A stretch of 8,975 nt of DNA from Bordetella parapertussis (lineage in GTDB: Bacteria > Pseudomonadota > Gammaproteobacteria > Burkholderiales > Burkholderiaceae_B), in assembly GCA_945872285.1 (NCBI GenBank), contig CAMBZR010000103.1, positions 1-8,975 of the forward strand, written 5' to 3'. Made by a program: the position numbers and the translations under genes. The first letter of the stretch is position 1. The number at the start of each line of letters is the position of its first letter. The notes below the pieces were generated by a model. The model was not told the DNA's origin, ran no database searches, and worked only from the letters and a program-made list of their open reading frames with translations. Shown here in pieces: positions 1 through 6,916 of the stretch.

Positions 1-267
1 CAGTTAAGTTTAGTGAACTTGTCCATGTTGGCGGGCCTTGGGCGCATGGAAGAATTTGAATTACATTTTCGAATTGCTTTAACTCGAACAAAAGTTCCAT
101 TGATCCAGTTGCGTGAAATTTTGCTACACATTGGAATGTATTGTGGGATTCCAATCGGTCGAGACGCCTTTGCGATTGCGCGACGGGTGTTAAAAGAAGA
201 GCGTATCGACGTTTCGCAGCTGGACGAGGTGTCCACCAAAAAAGTATCGAACAAAAAGAAAAAATAA
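1..267 (+). CDS. Carboxymuconolactone decarboxylase (CMD) family protein, C-terminal part
   Basis: The frame is open from the first base and ends with TAA at 265-267, so the true start lies left of the window; 88 codons are visible. The protein has the typical end of the CMD/AhpD-like alpha-helical fold: a segment LAGLGRMEEFELHF, then LREILLHIGMYCGIP with a cysteine, then DAFAIARRVLKEE. This matches the PcaC-type pattern in which LREVLLH is followed by a Y-C/A-G-x-P turn. Known members act as 4-carboxymuconolactone decarboxylases or as small thiol peroxidases; which one this is cannot be told from the fragment. The tail is lysine-rich (STKKVSNKKKK). The next gene starts 14 bp downstream on the same strand, so the two are probably co-transcribed. 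In-frame GTG and ATG codons near positions 13-25 are internal, because the conserved helix continues to the window edge. Confidence 0.8.
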   Translation, partial: QLSLVNLSMLAGLGRMEEFELHFRIALTRTKVPLIQLREILLHIGMYCGIPIGRDAFAIARRVLKEERIDVSQLDEVSTKKVSNKKKK

Positions 268-281
268 AAGGGGATTGTGAC

Positions 282-1289
282 ATGCGTGCGTTTGCCTCAC
301 ACAAGACAGTTTCACCATGCATTAAAAAAATATGTCAGGCGCTCGCTCTTTGTGCGCTTGTAATAGCACCCTTGACCTACGCGCAAAGCTTTCCGGTCAA
401 GCCGATCACTCTTTTGGTGCCCTACCAAGCGGGTGGCAGCTCAGATGCCATTGCGCGTACGATGGCACGTTTGGTAGGCAAAGATCTTGGTCAGCAGGTG
501 GTGGTTGAAAATAAAGCTGGGGCAGAGGGGATGATTGGGTCGCTTGACGTCATGAAATCTGCGGCAGATGGCTATCGTATTTTGTTTGGTGGTGCGGGTT
601 CGATGATTGTTGTTCCAGCCCTTAGGCGGACCCCACCCTTCGATCCGGGCACGCAATTCACACCCATTGCAGGCACGGTCGATTTTTCATTTTTCTTATA
701 CGTACATCCTGATTTGCCGGTCAAGAATTTAAAAGAGTTTGTCGCGTATGCACACGCAAATCCAGGAAAAATTAACTACGCAACGGGTAATAACCAAGGC
801 CTATTAACGTTTGCGTATTTGAAAAAAAGCCTGAACCTTGACATTGTGCAGGTGGCCTATAAAGGAGAAACGGCCGCGACTGCCGACTTGTTATCCGGGC
901 GAGTGCAGGCAATGTTTGCGACCAGTGCGCCTTTAATGCACGCCAAAGAAGGGCGACTCAAAGTGTTGGTGACGACTTTGCCGCAACGCACCCCTTTGTT
1001 GCCTGAAGTAGCAACGATGAAAGAAAGTGGGTATCCGGAGTTTCCGTTTTCACCGGCAGGCGGCTGGCTAGGCATCTTCGGTCCCGCAGAAATGAACCCA
1101 GAGACAGTCAAGGTCTTACACCAGTCTTTTGGTAAAGCGCTGTTGGATGCTGAAACGCAAAAACAGCTTGCGCAAGCTGGTTTATCTTATAACCCGATGG
1201 GTCTTGAACGGATGGGCGCATTTGTCAAAACCCAGCGTGACCAATTTCATTTCTTGATTCGAGATCTTGGTATCCCGTTGATTAATTAG
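282..1289 (+). CDS. Bug/TctC family tripartite tricarboxylate-type periplasmic receptor
   Basis: A 335-residue extracytoplasmic solute receptor. ATG at 282 is chosen because AAAAGGGG lies about 8 bases upstream and a signal peptide follows directly: a basic start, a hydrophobic core near residues 19-30, and cleavage probably after TYA at about residue 34. The mature part begins with FPVKPITLLVPYQAGGSSD (about 37-55), the hallmark first strand and ligand loop of Bug proteins. Further family blocks are NPGKINYATGN (160-170) and VAYKGETAATADLLSGRVQ (191-209). Length and layout are normal for the family. Bug receptors bind carboxylates or other small organic acids for TctAB-type carriers, which are usually encoded elsewhere, as here. 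Position between a CMD-family gene and fadH suggests an organic acid linked to that catabolic set; the ligand is not predictable. The family is strongly expanded in Burkholderiales. Confidence 0.93.
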   Translation: MRAFASHKTVSPCIKKICQALALCALVIAPLTYAQSFPVKPITLLVPYQAGGSSDAIARTMARLVGKDLGQQVVVENKAGAEGMIGSLDVMKSAADGYRILFGGAGSMIVVPALRRTPPFDPGTQFTPIAGTVDFSFFLYVHPDLPVKNLKEFVAYAHANPGKINYATGNNQGLLTFAYLKKSLNLDIVQVAYKGETAATADLLSGRVQAMFATSAPLMHAKEGRLKVLVTTLPQRTPLLPEVATMKESGYPEFPFSPAGGWLGIFGPAEMNPETVKVLHQSFGKALLDAETQKQLAQAGLSYNPMGLERMGAFVKTQRDQFHFLIRDLGIPLIN

Positions 1290-1330
1290 AGTCTTAAAAA
1301 ATTGTCATTCTAAAAAAGAGTTTGTCTGGT

Positions 1331-3367
1331 ATGTCGCAAATCGTTCATCGGCAGTATCCGCTTTTGTTGGCTCCGATCAAGGTCGGCGCACACACGCTAG
1401 CCAACCGCGTCATTATGGGGTCGCTGCACACGCGCCTTGAAAATGAGACAGACGGCGTGCATCGTCTTGCTGAGTTTTATGCCGCGCGCGCGCGTGGGGG
1501 TGTAGGACTGATCGTGACGGGCGGTGTATCCCCGAACTTTGAGGGGCGTGTGGAACAAGGCGCTTGGGTCTTGGACTCGGCGGAGCAGCTCAGTCAGCAC
1601 ATGCCGATCGTGCAAGCGGTGCATGCGGCCGGTGCAAAAATCGCCTTGCAAATTCTTCACACTGGCATTTATGCCAAGCATGATGAGATCATCGGGCCTA
1701 GCGCGCTTCGCTCGGTGATCAATCCGCGCCAGCCTCGCGCCTTCACTGCTGAGCAGATCGAACAAACAATTGAAGACTTTGTGAATTGCGCGGTACTCGC
1801 TCAGCAGGCGGGTTACGACGGTGTCGAGGTGATGGGGTCTGAGGGTTACCTAATGACTCAGTTCACAGCCTCACGCACCAACAAGCGTGAGGATGAGTGG
1901 GGTGGCTCGCTTGAAAACCGAATCCGTTTCCCTGTAGAAGTCGTGCGTCGCACGCGCGAGCGTGTGGGCCCCGGGCTGTTGATCATGTATCGCATTTCTG
2001 CCATTGATTTAGTTGAAGGTGGGTTAAGCGGCGACGAAATCGATCGACTCGCCCAAGCCCTTGAGCAAGCGGGAGCAGACGTCTTGAACACCGGAATCGG
2101 CTGGCACGAGTCGGTGGTGCCCACCATAGCGACGAGTGTCCCTCGTGCTGCTTTTGCGTTTGCCGCGGCGCGACTTAAAAAGGTAGTTTCGATTCCGGTC
2201 GTGGCTTCAAATCGAATCAATATGCCCTCGGTTGCCGAAGAGATTCTTGAACGCGGGCAGGCTGATATGGTGTCGCTTGCACGCGCATTTTTGGCCGATC
2301 CAGATTTTGTGATTAAAGCGGCAAATGGACGTACCGACGAAATCAATACCTGTATTGGTTGCAACCAAGCTTGCTTGGATTATATTTTTACAGATCGGAT
2401 TGCCTCTTGCCTAGTGAACCCCAAGGCCTGCCACGAAACTGAATTTACGGCTGCGCCACCGTTAAAAAAATTGAAGGTGGCGGTGGTAGGGGCAGGTCCT
2501 GCGGGCCTAGCGTGCGCGATCACTGCGGCCGAGCGTGGTCATCAGGTGCAGCTCTTTGAAGCGGGTAATGAAGTGGGTGGTCAATTGAACTTGGCGCGGC
2601 GTATACCGGGCAAAGAGCAAGAATTTGCAGAGTTGGTTCGCTACTTTAAGACGCGTCTGACTACGACCGGTGTGAACGTTCATCTGAACCAACGAGTCGA
2701 GGCTGCAACGCTGGTCGAGCAGGGCTTTGAACGCATTGTGATCGCGACGGGTATCAAGCCACGCACGCCTGCAATAGCCGGAATTGAACATGCGAAGGTG
2801 GTCAGCTACACCGACGTGATTCTAGGTCGAGCGCAAGTCGGCGAACGTGTGGCGATCATTGGTACTGGCGGGATTGGGCACGACGTTGCTGAGTTGTTGA
2901 CCTCTGCGCCTGGCGAGCCACAGACGGCCGAAGAATTTTTAAAGGCTTGGGGGGTGGATCCAACGCTGCGCTCAGCAGGCGGCTTGCAGGCGTCCGTTAC
3001 GCACGGTGCCCAACGCAAAGTGGTGATGTTGCAGCGAGGCACAAAAAAACCAGGGGCACGTTTAGGCAAGAGTACAGGCTGGATACATCGCACTAAGCTC
3101 ACCAAACGAGGCGTCACTGCGGTGTCAGGTTGTACCTACGACAAAATCGATGATCAAGGCTTGCATTACAGCGTGAGCGGCGAGCGACATGTGCTAGAAG
3201 TTGACACCATTGTGTTGTGTGCAGGCCAGGATTCTGAGCAAGCCTTGGCCGATGGACTGGCTGGAAAGGTCTTGCATTTAAATTTGATAGGCGGCGCTCG
3301 TATTGCCACAGAGTTAGATGCGATGCGCGCGATCGATGAAGGTACGCGCCTCGCGTATGCGTGGTAA
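1331..3367 (+). CDS. fadH: NADPH-dependent 2,4-dienoyl-CoA reductase
   Basis: A 678-residue cytoplasmic flavoenzyme, close to the 672 residues of E. coli FadH and similar along its full length. It reduces 2,4-dienoyl-CoA with NADPH during beta-oxidation of unsaturated acyl chains. The N-terminal FMN TIM barrel (about 8-335) carries ALQILHTG (105-112), VMGSEGYL with the expected catalytic Tyr173, and NTGIGWHE with His259. A 4Fe-4S site follows as Cys341, Cys344, Cys348 and Cys360 (C-x2-C-x3-C-x11-C). The C-terminal half holds the FAD Rossmann motif VVGAGPAGLA (385-394) and the NADPH motif IIGTGGIG (509-516), and it keeps GKSTGWIHR (579-587). ATG 1331 is preferred over an in-frame TTG at 1322 because AAAGAG at 1315-1320 is 10 bases from the ATG but only 1 from the TTG. 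The gap to the Bug gene is 41 bp, so an operon is likely; a strong terminator follows. Related old-yellow-type dienoyl reductases with another substrate cannot be excluded. Confidence 0.93.
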   Translation: MSQIVHRQYPLLLAPIKVGAHTLANRVIMGSLHTRLENETDGVHRLAEFYAARARGGVGLIVTGGVSPNFEGRVEQGAWVLDSAEQLSQHMPIVQAVHAAGAKIALQILHTGIYAKHDEIIGPSALRSVINPRQPRAFTAEQIEQTIEDFVNCAVLAQQAGYDGVEVMGSEGYLMTQFTASRTNKREDEWGGSLENRIRFPVEVVRRTRERVGPGLLIMYRISAIDLVEGGLSGDEIDRLAQALEQAGADVLNTGIGWHESVVPTIATSVPRAAFAFAAARLKKVVSIPVVASNRINMPSVAEEILERGQADMVSLARAFLADPDFVIKAANGRTDEINTCIGCNQACLDYIFTDRIASCLVNPKACHETEFTAAPPLKKLKVAVVGAGPAGLACAITAAERGHQVQLFEAGNEVGGQLNLARRIPGKEQEFAELVRYFKTRLTTTGVNVHLNQRVEAATLVEQGFERIVIATGIKPRTPAIAGIEHAKVVSYTDVILGRAQVGERVAIIGTGGIGHDVAELLTSAPGEPQTAEEFLKAWGVDPTLRSAGGLQASVTHGAQRKVVMLQRGTKKPGARLGKSTGWIHRTKLTKRGVTAVSGCTYDKIDDQGLHYSVSGERHVLEVDTIVLCAGQDSEQALADGLAGKVLHLNLIGGARIATELDAMRAIDEGTRLAYAW

Positions 3368-3383
3368 CCGATTTGCGTCGAAT

Positions 3384-3412
3384 AAAAACGCCCCGCAAGC
3401 GGGGCGTTTTTT
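3384..3412 (+). terminator. Rho-independent terminator after fadH, probably bidirectional
   Basis: The stem CGCCCCGC (3389-3396) pairs perfectly with GCGGGGCG (3399-3406) across a minimal loop, extended by A5 at 3384-3388 facing T6 at 3407-3412. It begins 16 bases after the fadH stop. The A-tract gives a U-tract on the other strand as well, so the same hairpin can also end the small - strand gene whose stop is at 3437. Confidence 0.93.
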
Positions 3413-3436
3413 CGTTCAGGATAGTGCAATCACATA

Positions 3437-3709
3437 TTAGGCAGCAACGACTTCAGCTTCTGTCGTTTTTTTACGGATGTTGATGTGATCCCAGAGATTT
3501 TTACCTGACACTGACTTTGAAAACGAGTCAGCGACGACTAATAAAACGGCCCAAGGAGCCACAAACGTTGCGGCGGCAACGCCAATTGCAGCATGAGCAG
3601 CACCGTTCACCAGGTTGCCGTCCATCAAAAGGCTGGCACCGGGTAACATTGTCTCACCAACTAATTTCACGCCGTTAGTGAGCATTCCTAATGGTGAAGC
3701 ATCTGACAT
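3437..3709 (-). CDS. Small hydrophobic-hairpin protein, probably DUF6072 family
   Basis: A 90-residue protein of unknown function. It opens with a polar stretch (1-12), then GVKLVGETMLPGASLLMDG (13-31), a Gly/Ala-rich hydrophobic part (about 33-60, including GAAHAAIGVAAATFVAP and WAVLLVVA), then DSFSKSVSGKNLWDHI (61-76) and a charged tail. The pattern of GET-PGASLLxDG, Gly/Ala hairpin and SFSKSVxGK resembles, from memory, proteins labelled DUF6072 in Burkholderiales; this was not checked by search. The hydrophobic part could insert in a membrane as a hairpin or coat a hydrophobic surface (inference). The ATG at 3709 has AGAGAAAA a few bases upstream. The gene stands alone, with its own promoter and a putative operator upstream, and shares the terminator with fadH. 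Confidence 0.72.
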   Translation of the reverse strand: MSDASPLGMLTNGVKLVGETMLPGASLLMDGNLVNGAAHAAIGVAAATFVAPWAVLLVVADSFSKSVSGKNLWDHINIRKKTTEAEVVAA

Positions 3710-3770
3710 AATTTTCTCTAGAGTTTGCTAAATGTCTATTATTGACTGAGGGGGCCCCTTCGAATAGTAA

Positions 3771-3799
3771 ATATTAATTTAACAAAATAGACTTGTTAA
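3771..3799 (-). promoter_or_regulatory. Putative sigma70 promoter of the small DUF6072-like gene
   Basis: On the - strand TTAACA (3799 to 3794, five of six consensus -35 bases) is followed after exactly 17 bases by TAATAT (3776 to 3771, four of six -10 bases). Transcription would start near 3764, giving a leader of about 54 bases. A/T-rich tracts farther upstream (about 3800-3870) could act as an UP element. The assignment rests on sequence match only. Confidence 0.5.
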
Positions 3800-3802
3800 A
3801 TT
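3776..3802. promoter_or_regulatory. Perfect 10-bp inverted repeat over the promoter, putative operator
   Basis: AATTTAACAA (3776-3785) and its exact reverse complement TTGTTAAATT (3793-3802) are separated by 7 bases. The repeat covers the predicted -35 element and reaches the edge of the -10 element of the - strand promoter. A site in this place would be expected to block RNA polymerase when bound. The centre-to-centre distance of the arms is 17 bp. No T-run follows directly, so it is unlikely to be a terminator. The binding protein is unknown. Confidence 0.5.
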
Positions 3803-3881
3803 GTGCTTTAAAAATGCAAAAGTGTGTGGATTTTTGTAAAAAAATAAATATTTTTGAAAATTATAAAAATGAGTGCGTATG

Positions 3882-3895
3882 CAACAAAGTTGTTG
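3882..3895 (-). terminator. Weak stem-loop downstream of amtB
   Basis: CAACA (3882-3886) and TGTTG (3891-3895) form a 5-bp stem with a 4-base loop, 34 bases past the amtB stop on the - strand. The T-rich stretch comes only after a gap of about ten bases, so this is a poor match to an intrinsic terminator. It is the only candidate seen between amtB and the next gene. Some read-through into the small - strand gene is therefore possible. Confidence 0.25.
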
Positions 3896-3928
3896 TGCCA
3901 TCACCATCCTATTTTATTAAAGATATAT

Positions 3929-5404
3929 TTAGTTTTCGTAGGCCGATTCGCCGTGTGAGGTGATGTCCAACCCTTCACGCTCTTGATCTTCAGGCACGCG
4001 TAAACCAAATACTAGATCCGCGATTTTGAAGGCAACGTAGGCGACAACCCCTGACCAGACCAAGGTGACCAGAACACTTTGGCCTTGGATCAAGAACTGA
4101 TCGACAATGGAATAGCCGGGCGTGACAGCATTTGTGACATAGTCATACACGCCCGTTCCACCCAAGCTTGGTGAGGCAAAGACGGCGGTGAGCAAAGCGC
4201 CCAAAATACCAGCCACACCATGGATACCAAAAACGTCAAGACTGTCGTCTGAACCGAAGATTTTCTTCAATCCACTCACGCCCCAGATACAAACGATTCC
4301 GGCAGCGCCACCAATGGCCAGTGCACCCATTGGGCCAACAAAGCCAGCCGCTGGTGTGATTCCCACTAAACCTGCCACACAACCAGAGGCTGCACCCAAC
4401 AGTGAGGGCTTACTTTTTAAGAGCCACTCGGCAGAGGTCCAGGCTAGCACCGCTGCGGCTGTTGCCAGCAAGGTGTTCGCAAAGGCCAGCGCGGCGGTGC
4501 CATTAGCTTCGAGCGCTGAGCCAGCATTAAAGCCAAACCAGCCAAACCAAAGCAGCGCAGCACCGGTCATGACGTGCACCATGTTGTGCGGTTTCATCGA
4601 CTCTTTGCCTAAGCCTAAACGCTTGCCAATAACAAACGAACCCACCAAACCAGCAATCGCGGCGTTGATGTGAACCACGGTTCCGCCCGCAAAATCGAGG
4701 ACACCTTTTTGAAACAGCCAACCGGCTTTCGCACTCATGGCTTCAAGCGAAGCGGCGTCTTTGATGTCGTCCGGACCAGGCCAGAACCAAACCATGTGAG
4801 CGATTGGCAAGTAGGCAAAGGTGAACCACAGAATCATGAACAGCAGAATTGCAGAAAATTTTGCTCGTTCGGCGAAAGCACCCACAATCAGGCAGCAAGT
4901 AATGGTCGCAAACACACCCTGAAACGCCATGAATACGTATTCAGGGATTGCAACACCTTTACTAAAGGTTGCCGCAACAGCGTCAGGGTTTAGGCCCGCT
5001 AAAAACAGCCGATCGAACTTGCCGATAAAGGCGTTACCTTCTGTAAAAGCCAAGCTGTAGCCATAAATCGACCACAGTACGACGATCAGCGAGAACACGA
5101 CCAAACACTGCATCAAGATCGACAAGACGTTTTTACTGCGGGTCAAGCCGCCGTAAAACAAGGCTAGACCAGGCAGCGTCATCAACATCACGAGTGCGGT
5201 ACAGACGAGCATCCAGGCCGTATCGCCTTTGTTTGGCACAATGGCTACGGGTGCTGCAGCCGGCGCTGCAGGGGCTGCCGCGGCCGGAGCAGAGGCGGTT
5301 GTCGCCGCTTGCGCGTAGACTGGGCTCGTGGAGGCAATCCCAGCGACACAGACAATGACCGCCAAGAGGCCTGACACTAAAAGTTTATTGATCCAATTTG
5401 ACAC
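3929..5404 (-). CDS. amtB: Ammonium transporter AmtB
   Basis: A 491-residue inner-membrane channel-type transporter that scavenges ammonium under nitrogen limitation and is blocked by the PII protein encoded just upstream. It aligns along its whole core with E. coli AmtB. The pore twin histidines are in GGTVVHINAAIAG (His245) and DVFGIHGVAGILG (His395); the gate region is FQGVFATITCCLIVGAFAER (161-180) with Phe161 and Phe165; the C-terminal tail GLRVPEDQEREGLD (467-480) and SHGESAYEN is the conserved GlnK-contact region. Eleven membrane helices are expected. It is longer than the 428-residue E. coli protein because of a signal peptide (about 1-31, VYA cleavage) and an Ala/Pro-rich linker (32-53). 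The start is GTG at 5404, with GAGGTG 4-5 bases upstream and no alternative start that keeps the signal peptide. The gap to glnK is 14 bp. Confidence 0.97.
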   Translation of the reverse strand: MSNWINKLLVSGLLAVIVCVAGIASTSPVYAQAATTASAPAAAAPAAPAAAPVAIVPNKGDTAWMLVCTALVMLMTLPGLALFYGGLTRSKNVLSILMQCLVVFSLIVVLWSIYGYSLAFTEGNAFIGKFDRLFLAGLNPDAVAATFSKGVAIPEYVFMAFQGVFATITCCLIVGAFAERAKFSAILLFMILWFTFAYLPIAHMVWFWPGPDDIKDAASLEAMSAKAGWLFQKGVLDFAGGTVVHINAAIAGLVGSFVIGKRLGLGKESMKPHNMVHVMTGAALLWFGWFGFNAGSALEANGTAALAFANTLLATAAAVLAWTSAEWLLKSKPSLLGAASGCVAGLVGITPAAGFVGPMGALAIGGAAGIVCIWGVSGLKKIFGSDDSLDVFGIHGVAGILGALLTAVFASPSLGGTGVYDYVTNAVTPGYSIVDQFLIQGQSVLVTLVWSGVVAYVAFKIADLVFGLRVPEDQEREGLDITSHGESAYEN

Positions 5405-5418
5405 AGTACACCTCTTCT

Positions 5419-5882
<464 letters not shown>

Positions 5883-5912
5883 TTGTTAAAAATATTTGCT
5901 TGGGTGACGAGC

Positions 5913-5928
5913 AGCAATAAACGTGCCA
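5913..5928 (-). promoter_or_regulatory. Sigma54 (RpoN) promoter of glnK-amtB
   Basis: The - strand reads TGGCACGTTTATTGCT, a full match to the -24/-12 consensus TGGCAC-N5-TTGC(A/T). GG falls at 5927-5926 and GC at 5915-5914, with the required 10-base distance. Transcription should start near 5902, about 145 bases before the glnK start codon. Together with the two NtrC boxes upstream this is a classical nitrogen-limitation promoter. Confidence 0.92.
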
Positions 5929-5936
5929 AGCTACGC

Positions 5937-5960
5937 CTAACAAAAGAGGGGGTTTTGTAG
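5937..5960. repeat. Imperfect inverted repeat between the NtrC boxes and the sigma54 promoter
   Basis: CTAACAAAA (5937-5945) faces TTTTGTAG (5953-5960) around the 7-base spacer GAGGGGG; one extra A bulges in the left arm. It lies directly upstream of the -24 element. It may be a protein-binding site or chance; no IHF consensus was recognised in this stretch. Confidence 0.3.
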
Positions 5961-6005
5961 GACTGGGCGCGCAAGCAACGGTGGGATCAGCGCCAAATAA
6001 TAATC

Positions 6006-6020
6006 GCACCAATAAGGTGC
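6006..6020. promoter_or_regulatory. NtrC binding site 1 (strong)
   Basis: GCACC-AATAA-GGTGC is a perfect dyad that matches the NtrC consensus GCACC-N5-GGTGC. Its centre is about 111 bases upstream of the predicted glnK transcription start, the usual enhancer distance. It is also about 120 bases upstream of the divergent ABC transporter start codon. Confidence 0.88.
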
Positions 6021-6024
6021 ATTT

Positions 6025-6039
6025 GCATTATTTTGGTGC
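6025..6039. promoter_or_regulatory. NtrC binding site 2 (half-degenerate)
   Basis: GCATT-ATTTT-GGTGC keeps one perfect half-site and one degenerate half-site. Its centre is 19 bp from that of site 1, close to two helical turns, so dimers would sit on the same face of the DNA as expected for cooperative NtrC enhancers. Confidence 0.72.
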
Positions 6040-6070
6040 GCAACGAGGGGTGGCTTGTGGCGAGTAAGGA

Positions 6071-6120
6071 TTGACTCGTTCATGCTAATCTTGTCGTAGC
6101 TATCGTGCCTTTTGACTCGT
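6071..6120 (+). repeat. 9-bp direct repeat TTGACTCGT before the ABC transporter
   Basis: TTGACTCGT occurs at 6071-6079 and again at 6112-6120, 41 bp apart, the second copy ending 13 bases before the ATPase start codon. Four helical turns separate the copies, so a looped or cooperative regulator could use them; chance is also possible. Confidence 0.3.
6083..6091 (+). promoter_or_regulatory. Possible extended -10 promoter for the ABC transporter operon
   Basis: TG-C-TAATCT resembles an extended -10 element (TG-N-TATAAT, four of six bases). No good -35 element lies at the proper distance, and TTGACT at 6071 is not paired with a convincing -10. No sigma54 motif was found on this strand. This is the weakest promoter call in the window. 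Confidence 0.2.
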
Positions 6121-6133
6121 GGTGAAGACTTCT

Positions 6134-6916
6134 ATGGTGACAGTCGCTGAGCCCTTGATCGCACTGCATCAACTCGCGAAGCGTTTTGAAACGGGATTGC
6201 TTGCTTTACAGGGGCTTTCTCTGACGATTGCGCCCGGCGAGTTTGTGGCTCTCTTGGGGCCCTCAGGCTGTGGAAAAAGTACCGTTTTAAAATTGGTGGC
6301 GGGTTTGACCGAGCCAACAGAAGGCACGGTATCTTCGCCAGCCCAAACAGACCCCACCGGCCGCTCGACGGCCTTTGTGTTTCAAGAGCCCACCCTAATG
6401 CCTTGGGCATCCGTCTTCGAGAACGTCTGGTTACCTTTGCGTTTGCAAGGCCAGACGCGCGTCGAGGCGATGCCGGTGGTGAGTCGGGTGCTCGCTCAGG
6501 TCGGCCTGAGTGACTTCTTAGAAAGTAATCCGGCTGAACTCTCGGGAGGTATGAAAATGCGCGTCTCGATCGCCCGCGCCTTGGTGTCTCAGCCACAGGT
6601 TTTATTGATGGATGAACCTTTTGCGGCGTTAGACGACCTCACGCGGCAACGCTTAAATGTTGATCTGCTCAAATGGTGGCAAGCCTGTTCGATGGCCACC
6701 CTGTTTGTGACCCACAACGTCGCCGAGGCTGTCTTTTTAAGCCAACGGGTCGTGGTGTTAGGCTCGCGACCCGGCAAAATCATGGCCGAAGTCACGATCG
6801 AAGAGGCGTACCCGCGCGCGGCGACATTTCGAGAAACGCCAGCCTTCTTGCGTCACTGTCAGCGCCTGAGTGCTGCGCTGGATAGCGCAAATTCAACTCA
6901 AAGCACGCGCCTGTGA
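6134..6916 (+). CDS. ABC importer ATP-binding protein, NitT/TauT/SsuB type
   Basis: A 260-residue cytoplasmic ATPase that powers the importer encoded with the next two genes. It has Walker A GPSGCGKST (42-50), Q-loop Gln84 in FQEPTLMPW, signature LSGGMKMRVSIARAL (136-150), Walker B VLLMDEP (156-162) and the H-loop His194 in FVTHN. The signature LSGGM and the PTLMPW segment are typical of the nitrate, taurine, sulfonate and thiamine-precursor group. ATG 6134 is preferred because GGTGA at 6121-6125 lies 8 bases upstream; in-frame GTG codons at 6119 and 6122 lack such a site. The gene is divergent from glnK and overlaps the permease gene by 4 bp. All catalytic residues are present. Confidence 0.93.
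   Translation: MVTVAEPLIALHQLAKRFETGLLALQGLSLTIAPGEFVALLGPSGCGKSTVLKLVAGLTEPTEGTVSSPAQTDPTGRSTAFVFQEPTLMPWASVFENVWLPLRLQGQTRVEAMPVVSRVLAQVGLSDFLESNPAELSGGMKMRVSIARALVSQPQVLLMDEPFAALDDLTRQRLNVDLLKWWQACSMATLFVTHNVAEAVFLSQRVVVLGSRPGKIMAEVTIEEAYPRAATFRETPAFLRHCQRLSAALDSANSTQSTRL

Noticed and set aside
141..281. N-terminal extension of the Bug receptor frame back to 141
   Set aside because: It would overlap the CMD-family gene and bury the signal peptide; the ATG at 282 has a good ribosome binding site.
1322..1330. TTG at 1322 as the fadH start
   Set aside because: The ribosome binding site AAAGAG would be only 1 base away, and the ATG at 1331 has normal spacing.
1858..2364. 168-codon open frame on the - strand inside fadH
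   Set aside because: It lies wholly antisense to well-conserved fadH sequence and has the low-complexity Ser/Arg composition of a shadow frame.
3751..3758. GGGGCCCC palindrome in the leader of the small gene
   Set aside because: Too short and without a loop or T-tract; no reason to call it an operator or terminator.
3877..3900. Sigma54-like TGGCAC followed by TTGCA on the - strand downstream of amtB
   Set aside because: The two blocks are separated by 10 bases instead of 5, so the -24/-12 geometry is wrong.
4188..4673. 161-codon open frame on the + strand inside amtB
   Set aside because: Antisense to the conserved AmtB core; Pro/Ala/Lys-rich shadow of membrane helices.
6132..6596. 154-codon open frame on the - strand inside the ABC ATPase gene
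   Set aside because: Antisense to the Walker A to signature region; Arg/Pro-rich composition typical of a shadow frame.
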